A DNA stretch of 64,000 nt, from contig JBANAY010000004.1 of assembly GCA_037952775.1 (NCBI GenBank), positions 4,278,001-4,342,000 on the forward strand, given 5' to 3'. Shown here piece after piece: positions 1 to 13,000 of this stretch; position 1 is the stretch's first letter, and each line of letters begins with the position of its first letter. The stretch comes from Clonostachys chloroleuca. Its lineage: Eukaryota > Ascomycota > Sordariomycetes > Hypocreales > Bionectriaceae. Both the position numbers and the translations under genes were made by a program. A model generated the notes under the pieces. That model was not told the DNA's origin, did no database searches, and was given only the letters and a program-made list of their open reading frames with translations.

Positions 1-3000
1 CTTCTTCATAGCCAGCGAGGACGATGATGAGTTTCCGAGAATACTTTGGCTTTGTTACCGCATCCACAAGCTCGCTGACGGCTTCCTCTGCATAGCCTGA
101 ACTGCTGGCTAGGCGGTATGCCTCATCGATGAACAGAACTTTCCCGAGGGCAGATTCCAAGAGACGCTCTGTTTTAGGTGCTGTCTGGCCGCAGTATTCT
201 CCGATAAGCTGCGAAGCAGATACTTCAACAACATCGGGGGCAGCAAGCAAGCCCATGTCGTAGAAAATCTGGCCCAGTTTACGACTGGTGCTGGTCTTGC
301 CAGTTCCCGGTGGCCCCTTGAAAACATAAGTAAATGGGATATATGGGCGAGGGTCAATGCCTCTTAGACGCATTCCTTGGGCCATATACTGATATGACTC
401 AAACTTCGAAATAATCTCCTCGTATCCAATGAATCCTTCAAAAAGGGCTCGGGTGTTTGCCACGGCTCGAGTATTCCGGTCCCAATCAGGATCGAAATCC
501 TCTGGCAGGAGAGGCGTCTCGTCTAGGTCAGATTTGATAGTCTCATCCGCATTTCTGCTCTTTTCATTCTGATCGGCCTCTCTATCCTCCCCATTAACCT
601 TCTTGTCGGTCGTGTCTACCGTCTGCTTCTTGGCTTCTCCGAAATCCATATTCTCGGCCATCCGTTTCGTTCTTGCCATAATAGCCTTGGAGATCAGATT
701 CACGACTTCACCTCCGTTTCCGAAATTCGGACGCACTGATGCTCGGCTCAACATGTCCATGGCGACCTGCCTTGCCTTTTCTGTTGCGACCAACTTCTCT
801 TTCTCAAGTCTATAATCGAATATTTTCCCAAGCGTGTCTATATCGAAATCTTCAAACACAAATGCGGTATCGAGAGGAAAGCGGCGCGCAAATCCCGGGT
901 TGCAGTTGGCATACATTTCTTTCATATGCGCCGAGTATCCGCAGAGAATGACGCACCTGTCTTCCCCTGGAGCACCTGTCACCTCTGCCACCAGAGTGTC
1001 AAGGATGGCGCCACGGAAATCACCATTCTTAGAGCCAGTGCTTCGTTTTCCGGGATCTAACATGTGGGCATCGTCAATGATCAGGACACTGCCCTTTGCC
1101 TCTGCAAGTGCTTCCTTGGTATTCTGTTCTGAGCCGCCAATGTATCGATCAATGAGATCACTCGGGTTCTTGACGATAACATCTCCTTTTGAAAGGAGGC
1201 CGAAATCGGCCAGGATTTTACCGTAGAGCTTTGCAACGGTAGTTTTTCCCGTACCCGGGCTCCCTAAGAAGACACGATTGGCCGAGGCATAGAGAGGTTC
1301 CAACCCCTTCATTTCCCGCTCGTAGTTTTGGTTGACTTGATGGACCACCGAGAGGATTGATTGCTTGACGTTTTCCAGTCCAAGCAACCCCTGAAGCTCC
1401 TTCCACGCCGAGCTCTTCTCTGGTTTGAGGCATGGTGGCTTGCCCAAGAGATCCTCCTTGTTCAAGAAATAATCCTCAAGATACAGCCCTTCCCTTCTCG
1501 CGTGGTGAAATCGTTCAACCTGGCGTTTGCAAGCCTCGACGAATGCCTTCTTCAACGGCCAGATGTTTGCAAAGCTCTTTTCTGATGTGCCACGGAGAAT
1601 TCTACGGATGAGAATCTTGACATATAAATCATCGACCTCCCCGGCGAGCTTCATCTTCTTGTTGAACCACTTCCGTACCATGCCGTGGAAAATGGAACGG
1701 AGCAATTCCTCAGAATAATTCGGCAGCTTGTAAACAGGGAAGTGATGTTCAACAACAGCACGGTGGGTGAGCTGATCCGTTAACCCGGCCTCTGCATCGC
1801 CAGCCAGAACGATAACAATGGTGCCCGGGAGCTCTTTCGCTCTGGTGAAGAAACTCCACAAGTTGTAATCGTCCTTATCGATTAAATGGGCATCATCAAG
1901 CACCACGATCTGTCAAGGGTTAGTCGGCCAAGAACGAAACAGGCGAAGCAAGTATTCTTTCTACTTACACAACCTCCACATGTAGCAGATATCTGGCGCA
2001 TGCTCTCCAAAGTAGATGTCTTCGCAAAGTAATACGATGATGCCTTGTGGATGCCGGTGTTTCCAGCGGGAGGCTTGAAAAGACCGATGGAGACTAGGAA
2101 CTTGGCGTACAGGTTTTGCACATGTCGATTTGCCCGTGCCTTGGCCTCCGGTGAAGCATACATCGAAGTTCTCCTTTTTCAGGCAAGTTTCCCTTCTCGT
2201 CGATGCCTGAATCTTGGCTTTGGCGTGCAAGAACATGGCCTTTACATCTTCGAGCCCCGGCAAGGACATGATCCTGTCAAGATACTTGTTCTCTGCCTTT
2301 TCGACAGTCTTTTGACGTAACCACTCCATCCTAGATGATGATTCGTCTTCTCGCTCCTCGGGAGAAAGTCCGTCAATAGACTCATTGTCATCGTCATCCT
2401 CAGCCGAAGATTGTCTTTTGGAAATTGTCAGCTTTAACGGGGGCCAAATTAAGAGAGGACAGAACACTCACTCTATCTCAGCAAGAAGATCCTCCATCTT
2501 GGTGCACAGTTCGAGAAACTCAGGCGTAGCAAGCACAGGGGGTCCTGGTCCGTCTGTGCTGGAGCCTCTTCCTGGGTCTCCTCCTCCTCACTGCTTTCCT
2601 CCTCGTATGGCTCGTCCCCAAACATCATAGCCACGCCGATGAACATGTCATATTTACCCGAAGCATCATCGTCGCTCTCCTCATCGGAAGACGACACTTC
2701 CTGGCTCTCGGCACCCTCGACACTCTTCCGTAATCTGGGGCCCCTCCTTCTCGTGCGGCGCAGCGCAGGTCTCAGACCGAGCAGCCAGCTTACTCGGAAT
2801 TTGGGGTCATTGGTCTCGTACTCTCGCGCCCAATCTGCACAGCGGAAGATAACTGGCTTGGAAACGGACGGATTGCGTGGGTCTGGAAGTAGGCCTAGTA
2901 CGTAGCTTACTTTGAAGTGTGGATCGTCGGTTTGGTAGTGGGCTGCCCATTCCGGGCCATCTGTGGTTGAAGCTGGCTGAGATTGAAGGCCCAGAAGCCA

Positions 3001-3039
3001 ACTGACGCAAAAGTGAGCGTCTGTGGACTGGAAATCCAT
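1..3039 (-). CDS. CbxX/CfxQ-type AAA+ ATPase with three AAA modules (3' end outside window; two apparent frame breaks)
   Basis: Exons: 2472-3039, 1969-2414 and <1-1909, with GT-AG introns of 57 and 59 nt. The start at 3039 has an in-frame TAG three codons upstream. The N-terminus carries three copies of a short motif ending VSWLLGL or VSYVLGL, followed by an acidic Ser/Glu stretch. Three AAA+ modules follow: Walker A GGQGTGKST (2123-2149), GSPGTGKTT (1238-1264) and GPPGTGKT (293-316). Walker B reads LDDAH, IIDDAH and FIDEAY in that order, so only the third has the usual catalytic Glu. The modules resemble CbbX/CfxQ/SpoVK; the cellular role of fungal members is not known to me. Two one-base breaks interrupt the frame: a base is missing at the G run 2538-2542, and a base is extra at 2112-2117, inside module 1 just after Walker A. 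Correcting both makes every exon phase close. The family call is solid; the function is open. Confidence 0.85.
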
Positions 3040-5160
3040 GAATGTCTAGCAGCAGTACGGGCTGGATGGATGCAAAATGCACATTAAAACCGGCAATCGG
3101 CGTGGGAACCGGCTGGCGGCAGAGGATACTTGCATACGACGGCGGCGGTGGTGCACGGGGAGCTGATAGGATGTGGGCAGGAGCCCAGATGATCGAGATC
3201 CGGGCCGGGCTGGAGTGGGAGAAGGGTGCGGGTGCGGCGGGGGACGTGAGGCAGACGGGATAGTGAAGAGAGGGAGAGGGAGAATGGGAGAGGGAGGCAG
3301 ACGGCGAGAGGGGAGCAGGCGAGAAAGTAAAGTGCAAGGAAGGGGAGGAGTGAACGTGCAGCTGGAGGTCTTGCACTTGTTTTAAGTAGACGGCAGATAG
3401 ATGCAGCTCGCCGTTTGGAAGGTGCAGTAAGGCAGTGGCAGGCAGCAATGGCGCTTGGGGGAGCCAAACCAGCGCCTGAGTCACCCATCCAGTCCCATCA
3501 CGCAAGCTGATACGATGCGATAGCGACCTGCGCCCTCCCTCGCGTCGTCCTCCCAGCGGCCTGCTTGGGCCTGCCACCACTGCATGGATGGGTTGGATGG
3601 CTGGGACTGGACGCGGTCCGCCCTTGTCACGCCGCCCCAGCTCTGCGAACGAAGGGCGACAAAAAGGAATATCCATCTACTATTACCTACTAACCTGTGC
3701 TTAGCGGTGCCGTAGCATGGATGCCTTCTGTCGGGTTGGCCGGCCAGGCATGCATCTCCCATCGCCGTCTCACCTCAAAACCATCAAGTGAGGCATCCAT
3801 CCTCCCTCCCCGTCTCCATCGCCGTCCCCATCGACGGCATGGGCCAGGACAAGAACGCCTGAGCCAAGTGCCGGTCAAGTGTATGCATATTATGCAGTCA
3901 GGGAGCGACACAGCCAGCAGCACTCTCCTCCGCCACCCGTCCCCGCTGTTGCCTCATTTTTATGCAAAGCGATAAATGCATTGCCACGAGACTGGCCGGC
4001 ATTGGCACATCCTGCGATCAGAGCAGTGGGAAACAGGGCTTCTAACTGGCCACGGGCGCTGGAGACTGCTGCGCGCTGGCGCTGAGCCCCTCTGCCCCGG
4101 CCATAAGCCAGCCATATCCACCGCGAAATGGATGAATGGTTCGCAAGGCTGAAGCGGGACATCTCCATCCTCTCCTGAAAGCCGGCTCCGCTGTGTGGTC
4201 TGGCAAGGGGGGGTCGGTGCTCCGGGGGCTCGGGAGCAAACGAGCAGATCTTTTGCTTGACCATTTGTGCTGCTGCTACACAAACTACCGACTAACATTA
4301 CTTATTATAGACCAATCCATCCAAGGACACAAACGACTCATTCCATTATGTTTGATCTGGCGCTGCTCCGGAACGCTGGTGCGGTGCACAGCAGGGTTCA
4401 GACATTTGGTTGGTGTGCGGTGTGCCACCTACAGGCTGCCACGGTCCATCCATCCATCCCCCCCGCGTATGTCGCCCGCTCGGGGATGCCTACGGCGACT
4501 AGCAGCGAAATCTGTTGGGGGTTATCCATGATCCATCGTGGCCGGTCGACACCTGGGTGAGACTGCAGGGGACAGGAGGGGCCGTTCCAAGCCTCAACAA
4601 GGCATGGAGGCTGGAGGCTTCGGGGCGGCACTTGGCTCTGCCCGCGAAAACGCCTGAGAGCCAGTCACTTAGTGAGGCGGGCAGCGATAACGCTCGCTTC
4701 TGCACGAAGCGAAACGTGGTGCCGCTCGGCCAGCGCTTGCTCCTCTTGCCCTTCCATTACTGGAGCAGCCAGCAAGGTGTGTGCACTCGCCCACTGTAGA
4801 CGTGTTCGAATGCGGTGCACCAAGGAGGGAAGAGCTGATCCAAAGGATTGCGAAAAATGATATACACATGCTCTCGTTGTTGGCTGTACTGGGCAATTTA
4901 CGTCGCCGTGACCCCATCGCCATTAGTGGGGAGGTGGAGCCGGCTGCCTGGGCACAGCCAAATGTCCCTGTTGACTGGCTAGATTTCCAGGATTCGTCAT
5001 ACACGAACAGCAATCGCTATCCAGAGTTCCACAATAATGAGTTGGCATTTGTGACGATGCCCTCCAGTTTCTCAATACTGGGTTGGGTCGGCCTATCCTA
5101 GGAATCGATGGTCGGATAGTGCGTGACTGAACACGGTCTCCCGTCTGTTCTGCCAATCAA
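3040..5160. other. Intergenic, upstream of the AAA+ gene
   Basis: No convincing gene. On the minus strand 3240-3360 is C/T-rich, as expected for a filamentous-fungal promoter or 5' leader of the AAA+ gene starting at 3039. Short CCAT-type runs occur near 4446-4460. Open frames here lack coding character and overlap one another on both strands. Confidence 0.6.
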
Positions 5161-5967
5161 TTAACACGAAACTCCAGCCAAGTGGATGGGACAACAAGCT
5201 CCATTGATAGCCGTCGTACACTACCAATGGCCCTAGTGTAGAATCTAGAGGGGCCTAATTATCAACTTCCAGATGGGTTCCCGCTATTATGGCCATGGTG
5301 AAGGGTGATGAGCCCAGCCATCAACATTCCTCAGATGATATGCACAACCAGCCAAGTAAGAGCAAGCAAGAGCCTTCAGGTTCTCAACAATGATAGTCAG
5401 CCTTGTGAATAGTGGCGAGGCTTCTTCGCTTTACACGTACAAGATATACTAAAGTCGCTGACGAGAATTCAGTACCTACGGGTTCCAAACATTGAGCTCC
5501 TCAGCCAAAAAAGAAAGAACAGTAAAACCTAATTCCCAAGGAAGATATGAACAGATAGTTCCCGTTTCGGCCATATCATCTTCATTCATAGGCTCGGGGA
5601 AATGTCTTCTTCTGGTCAGGGGTCCCTGTACCGATATCATTGGCGTCCGACGTTTACGACATCACAATACCAGATAGCCGTACGAAAGGACAGCTCTGTC
5701 AATAAAGCTCCAATTTCGGTGTTACAGATAATATTCATTCGCGGAATCAATTCAGATTGATCTCTAGTGAGCAGATCTTAGAGGCTTGGCAGAATTGCTT
5801 TTTCTACTTCGAGAAGGCGGCCATGATAGACATTCTCGAGCAAGCCGCTAAGATGATGAAGTATTGCCCTCACCCCCGCCGCTATCGCTGGGACCCCGTT
5901 CTACAGATATGGGGGACAACGACATTGACATGCTACTCGCCTATTCCCGTATCGTCAATCTACCAGT

Positions 5968-6344
5968 ATGGACGAAGTCTTCGGAAAAGGCGTAAGTGAT
6001 GAGCTCTTCCAACCAGTAAATTGCCTAATCTCTGCACAAGCATATCCAGAGCGCTCTTAGCGCGTGCCTTCTTGAGCAGTAGGTCATAGCCCAGACCCTT
6101 GCCATCTCCATTGGAAAGCCGGTATTAAAGGGAATGATGGTGGGCGGGAAACCGAGGCACTTCTCAGGTGATCCCAATCTCCCCTTCATTTCATACATTG
6201 AAACACGCCAGCGGGAAGATACCTGTGATGCCTAAACCAGCTAGTGGTGGCATAGATCCCGAGAACGACAACAAAATTGACATGGAGGAAGACGACCAAC
6301 AGATCCTGGAGGAGGTGGAAACTATCCTGGGTGAAATGAAATGA
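5968..6344 (+). other. Coding-like fragments, possible small or decayed gene
   Basis: A short ATG exon (5968-5991, eight codons) ends at a perfect GTAAGT donor. A CAG-TAG acceptor at 6082 opens a 50-codon frame (6083-6235) in matching phase. It runs through GKPRHFSGDPNLPF before a stop. A second frame, offset by one base, carries an acidic tail (6228-6344, ending ILEEVETILGEMK). Given the one-base indels elsewhere in this window, the two could be one exon with a break near 6220. I recognise no family. It may equally be a decayed gene or chance. Confidence 0.25.
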
Positions 6345-9300
6345 GTCGCCAACCCGTACGTTGGAGCTGGTTATTCCCTACCCAGGAAACTAGGGTCTGG
6401 ATAGCTGAAGCCCAGCACAACTCTGCATAATGGTACTAGCTAGAGATACATGAAGACACTCCAAGGCACCGAGGCGACCGAGTCTTGTTACGATGACGCC
6501 ACCAAAACGACTTAGTCAACCCAGCGTACATATCTGATTCCAACCTCTCCGATCTTCCCCGAAACGAGACACCGTCCAGCAGTTGGTCTATCTTTGCGAG
6601 CCCTGCATGGAGGTTCTGATCATAAGCCCATTATAGCAATGGTCGCACAGCTGATGGCAGAACGCGGAGATTGCGGCGACCATCATAGTCACATCTATAA
6701 ATCAAACTATATTCCAGGCAGAAAGGACAGCGGAACTTCTGTGTCTTTTCCGTCTGATTAAGCCCTATTGTAACTCCCTTAACGAATTTATCATTCTATT
6801 GCTGGACACGAAAGGATAAGTTCGTGCGACGTAGCAGTTATTGACCTCGTCGGTAGTCCATACAATATGTTGACTTATTCCACTGCCCTTAGCGGAATGG
6901 TTTAATTCTAGGTAACTATCACTGGGCTGGTTATGATTCTTCTTCTTTTGGATGTATTTGAAGGACACTGTCATCTCTTCACAGTTGCTGAATCTCAGCT
7001 TCTATCCACCATCAGAATAGACATCTGATAATCGAACATCCATTTAGTTCCCAGTAGCGTTCTTGGTTCGATGTCATCTATGGCCCGTGCTTCACTTGCA
7101 AATTTTGAGTAAGCATCGGTGCTGTTGGGCAATGGCCGCGTGGCACACATTGCAATCCAGTTCGTGATATTTGCTTATGAGAGCGGATCGATTGTTCACT
7201 TGACGAGTACATTGCAATTAAGTTCATTAATTTTCTCTTACAGCTCGCTTTCGGTTTGACTTCAGTCGCCGACCTTTGAGCCTCTAGCTCAGTGACTTCG
7301 ACTGGCCGCTTTTTTTTGGAATAATATTACCTGGACTGTAAACAGAACTTAGCTGGATATGATGATAATACAGCTAATATCGCTCAAAATAATAGTCCCT
7401 GCTAGTAATTTTCATGCCAAGTTGGATGCATCATGACTAATAGACGCCCTTTCGGTGCCTCGCGCACACCCAACCTGGCAGCAATTCTGAGGGAGAGACG
7501 GTTGCACGACCATCCTACGGCATTGAGAACTCCCAACATCCAAATGTCCATTTTGACTACAACTCAAATACTCCGTGAAATGGCAGTGACCTGGCATATT
7601 GCTGGCTTGTCCATCATCGTCAGAAATCAACATGACTTTCCACTGTTGTAAGATTGGTCGCATGACCAGATTCATGAAGTAAACTGGCACTGAACTCTCT
7701 CATATGTCCTTTCGAACATAGACAGCACTTTGTTCTATTGAACTTGCAAATTTATCTCGGCGGACGGTTCATATAGCGACTCTTATCAAGTGCCGTCGGT
7801 GCTGGCTTCAACAGTGGTGCCTGGCTCAACTCTTTGATTTGTTGATCAACCCATACGAGCAATTCGAATGTTACAAGTTCCTTGCTGAAGTCTCAGTAAG
7901 TTTTAAAAACCTTCAACACCGTTGTCGCACTCTTCCCTTACTCACAAAATGACGGCAGTGGCAGCAAGAACTATAGATAACTCAATCCGTGCTTGCCTCG
8001 GATTCCATTACTCAACCCCGATAACAGCAGCTGCCGTCTATCTCAAGTCCTTATTTTTCCTACCCTCTCAGTAAACGAAGAGTATATTTAATGCGCAGTC
8101 TTCCAGGCATTTCTTAATAGATGCTAGTTGCTGATAGTCTTTCGAGGGCAAAGACAGCATTCATTAGAACACCTCAGAACATATCGGCCAAATTTAGAAA
8201 CATGTTCCCTTCCTGCTACAAGCAGTGCCAAGCTTTCATTGAGGGCAGACCCGTGTTGGGCACAGAGGGGAGAGCCTGCTGCGTGACGTCCACCCACATT
8301 CATCACACACATGACCCATTCCCCCAGCGGTCGCCACCGGATGCACTACTTCCTATACTCCCAGGCATCTAATTTTCCGAATGTCTAACTCGATATATAC
8401 ATGGGTAACTGATTTCGTCATCAATAAACATCTACACAACCAGCATAACAACTAAGACAACATCAGCTGTGTCGCTAGTCACATGCTGCTATTATCATGG
8501 TAGCCAAGCTGTCATGAACAGAATACTCAGAAATACTAGATAGGACAGACTCGGCCCTGTCTTCTGACCTACCCTAGGTACATAGAGATGAATGTGGGTT
8601 ATATCAATTATGATGGTGTCCCGCTGATTCGATTCCTGGTTTTTTTTGAACCTGATACACATCTATTGTAAAATATGCCTTTCAGCTACTTTCGTAGACA
8701 TCATCATATGTGGAAGCACTCCAATGACCATTTAGAAGTCTAGAACTTGTTGACTAGGGAGTCATGCAAAATATCAAACCGAGTACCCTTCATATGCATC
8801 GATCGTACAAGTGATAATTTCAGAAATAACGAAAGCAAAGAAGTTTAGCCAAGCACTGGGTAGTTGGTTCATTTTCTTGCCAGTTATAAGTATATTGTAA
8901 TTTGTATCATTCATACACCAGAAAAAATAACCAGCAAGGTCCAGGGACTTGTTTTCTCTATCGATCGGTTTGCCACTCACCTAAATCCCCAACGGTTGCA
9001 CCTTCCTCATGGATCACCTATCAAAGGATACCATTTTAAAGGACACACTCGAATCACTTATGCGTGGTTGAACGTCCTGGGTTCGTGCAGTCGCTTTAAC
9101 AGGCCACAGTTTCCATCATAAACCACCACTAAGGGCCGAATACTCCATCGTCGGTCCGACGAATCCCTTCGAGGCCCTTGCCTGACTTGGTTTAGAAAAG
9201 ATTGGGTAAAACAAGGTAATGCCGAACCGATTCCCAAAAGGACGCGGAAGAAGAAGAAAGACCTCCACCTGAATGTAACCCGGCAATGATTGTTAACCTC

Positions 9301-12300
9301 TTCATCAGCACGGGTCCTCTTCCATTTCCGGGCCAGTAATGGAGCCGATCGGAAGTTGTCAGGGAGGGGGAGGGAGGGGGCAAAAAAGAGCTCAATAAGA
9401 GTATGTCAGCCGAATCGGGAGCGCCGTAAGTGGGAGTAGGGAATCGGCAGGTGATTGAGCGTTCACGAAACCGGTGAGAGCAGATCCAGAAGAACGTATG
9501 ACTTGGGATGAAATCCGACACCTGTGCGTGGGACCCCTGCCCTGTACGCTACAACGTGGACTCCCCGTCGTAGCATTGCGGGCTCTGGGGGGCGGGTACC
9601 TTGTCTGTGACAGATGCCATGGGGTTCGACGTACTCTCACGTATACATGCGTTTAGACTGAATATTGCCCTCTCGCAGCACCCTATTGAATACCCCTGTT
9701 GAGAGCTGTTCCCTTACAGAGCTTTCTTTTTTTACAGCCCTTATATCTGACTGCTCATCAACACACAGTAATGAGCAAGGGAAGGGTGTTGAGAAGAAAA
9801 GCCTCAGGGGAGATGGGAAAATACCCTGGTCGAATCTTGAAAAAAATAAGGACCGAGGTCGGCGGGTGGTTAGCAGGTTTCTCGCCCTGTGATAGCAGGT
9901 CAACAGCGCAGACATCGAGTCATAGCCACTCAGCTGCAGAGAAGAAGGGAGTGATAGTTTCTCAAACAAATTCCCGCTCTAAGAGTGAAGCTGTCTTGGA
10001 CCACGACCCGCCACATTCTCTGGAACTGAATGAGAGAATAGAGAAGCGAATACGCAGGCCAGTGCAGTGCAACCCCACTAAGAGGCCACCTAATGGCCTC
10101 CGTAATAGCGGTGAAGGGCAGGGCATCTTCCAGCGGCAGGCAGCGTATCAAGACGACGCCACCGCAAGGCCCTAGATGGAATCCAAATAAGATGGAACAG
10201 AGCAACACGGACCCCAAGCCCAGTTTAGGAGGCTACCTGCCTTGGTTGGTATGGATCTCTCTTGGTTTGTCGTATGTTTCTATTGCCAATCGAGCATCTC
10301 AATGTCCTATTGGGCCAAGGGATCGTGCTCGTGGAGGAGCTCTAATCAGCAGTACATGTGCGGAACCTCCCACAGAGAAGCCCCTCAAAAAGCCCCTACC
10401 GCAATTGTGACCTGCTTGGCAATCAATTGTTGCGCACTGGTGGAGCCTGCTCAGAGGGCTGCTGTCCGCGATCTGCCGAAGCTGACCTGTCATACCCTTA
10501 GTTAATGCGAAAATCATCAGATATTGATCGCTGCCTCCAGATATTTGTGGTTCCAGCGATGTGAGATGAGCATGCGCTCTGGGTCAACGTTCTCCGTGGG
10601 GAATTGCTTTTGTTGCGCTGCTGTCTTAGCCGAGAATAATGTGCATGCATGTGTCTGAGATGTTGTCTCCTTGCACATTTCCCGCACCCCCGACAATGTT
10701 ATACAGCAGATCGAGGAGAATTAGCACGCTCCTGTCGCAGATCGAATAACGGTGTAGCCCCGTTGATCTTCATCAGAGTGTCTTGTCTTATACTGGAGGA
10801 ACCAGTCCGGGCGAGTGAACACCATGGTGGACAGCCCATTCTAGCCACTGAGCTCTGATAGGCAATCGTATGGAACTGATAAGGCCCAGACATAAGGTAC
10901 ACACTATTAATGGGGATTGCGTACATGCCTGTTCTAGTGTGGGTACTTGGAAAGAATTCTTCTGGAAGGCTCGGAGACATTTTTCGTCGTGACATGGCCC
11001 ATAGGATCTAAAGGCAAGGCCCTTGTCAGATGCCTGCTGAAACATGGGGGTTCGGTTCTCGTCATTCAGCTGGGCATTTTGATCTGTGTCAAAATGAACT
11101 ATCGCTCTTCAAGCTCGCAGGCGCAATATGTCGCTCGCCATCAGACCCCTTGTTAGGTATAGGACGGTCAGTAGTGGTTGGTAGCTCATGCTGCTTCCCT
11201 TCATTTTCCATGTCAGTCTCCATCCCCGGATTACACAGCAGCAATCACAACGGGCGGCAGCGTGAAATGAAACCGGGCAGAAACGCGGGCAATCAATCGA
11301 GGCCCAGCCAAGACCCTCCCAATCTTTGGCCTCGTTTCTTCCTACCACATGCAACGCATCGCCGTTTCTTGTCACACGTTTGACATCAAAAGCCCACCCA
11401 GCAGCTAACCCGGCCTAGCCCGGCCCAACCCAATCCAGGCGACATGTCATCTGTCAGGCTGCATTTCGCCTGGGTTGCAGCAGATGGATCAAGGGCGATG
11501 ACAGACTGGCACACACGCGACAAGTGGGACCACCCATCAAGTAAAGCAAACAAGGGCGCTCCATGGACTGGAGAAACCAACCCGACCAGACAGCTCTCGC
11601 CAATCTGCGGCGGAGCACGCTGGTGCGAGAGGCCAGGCTGTGCACGTACGCATCACTGTTTTACCTTGGCATTAGTAGAAGTAGTTAATCTCAGAAGGGA
11701 GCACCCAGCGAACGAACGTGGGCCTCGTCAATACCCAATTTTCTTGCATTTTGGTGGTGGTGCAGGCTAACCAATGCGGCCCGTTGTTATCGCCGTTCAT
11801 TCTTCTGTTGGGTTCGCTTTCGCCCGTCCGCCCGCCCGCCTGTCTATTGCTCGACTGGGATAGGCTGCGTTGGGCTTGGTTTGACAGTAATATTAAGCTG
11901 CAAGATGTTGGGCTGTCCCGAACGGCCGTTGTTGTTGGCTGGGGATGGCCTCTGAGACAATACGGCCAGCCGTCTGCGAGCATCCCCCACTTGGGTTGTT
12001 CTCTATATGGCCAGCGCCCAAGGCTAGTCGACGTCGGGTCAAGTCGTCAATGACATTTAGCCAGACGCTAGCCTTGTTGCCGAGCGAGCTTCGCCGACGA
12101 CTGCCAGGTACCAGGGTCCAAGTGTCCACGCTCGACTGCTTCGTGGGTTCTAATTATACGCGCATAATACGTAGCTCGCTCCTTTTCTCTTGCCCTGGCC
12201 CTCTTGGGTTCTGGCTGGTTTTCAAGATTTCGAAAGGTATCGATCGAGACTCCGTGGAGAAGATGGGAAATGGTTCGATTAATCCATGTTCTGAGAAGGG

Positions 12301-13000
12301 TCCGCCAGCCAGAGCTTGATCGATCGTGCCATTACTCGCAACGCAGGCGACTCCAAGCGCAAGGCTGGGCATGGCCTTGGAGTAATTACCGCCCGTCACA
12401 CCTCGCCCGGAGCGCTTTTGGCAGTTCCGGGTTCTGTTTCCGGGTTGTAGAGGATCTTACCTGGCGGGCAATTTGACGGCTCTGACCAAGCCTAGTCAGG
12501 TAGGGGAGGCAGGCTCCTGTGTTAGGCGTGTGGTAATTTCCTGGGCAGGTATCTCCATGTAGATGCATCGAGAACAATCAATCGGCTGCGGGCTTGGGCC
12601 ATGATGCGATGCCGATGCCAGCAGGGACCGCCAAAGGCGAATTGGCCTTGGCGGACCATGTGCGCGTGTGCGTGCTTGAGAAATCCGTCGGCGTGCAGCC
12701 GTTAGCTGTGCCGTCATGTTGAAGGGCTGCTGCATGCTGCATCTGATTGCCTAGTCGCTGCTGCTCGTCTGGCTAATAGGCACTGGGTAGGCACTAGGGG
12801 ACACCGATGAAATCGTGGGCAGGCTTAGTACCGATCAGTACTTGCAGGTACCTATTTTAGCTCCCAGTTAGGTAGTGGGTGGTGGGTGCTTGTGCTCGTG
12901 CGTGCTGCCCTGGTCCCTCCTTCCTCCCCCCAGCCCATCCGCTCCGCAGGTGCGTGTGGCCCCTCCTTCCCCCGACACCAGAACAAAGTTTCCTTGGGCC
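6345..13000. other. Gene-poor stretch, nothing convincing
   Basis: More than 6 kb without a gene I can support. About 6.4-9.2 kb looks AT-richer than the flanks by eye. Open frames are short, overlap on both strands and show no family motif. I found no terminal repeats, transposase or reverse-transcriptase motifs. An old repeat too diverged to recognise is possible. Confidence 0.5.

Noticed and set aside
2807..3676. Long minus-strand open frame (about 289 codons) upstream of and overlapping the AAA+ gene
   Set aside because: It overlaps the first AAA+ exon in another frame and is Ser/Pro-rich only because the promoter strand is C/T-rich; no family motif.
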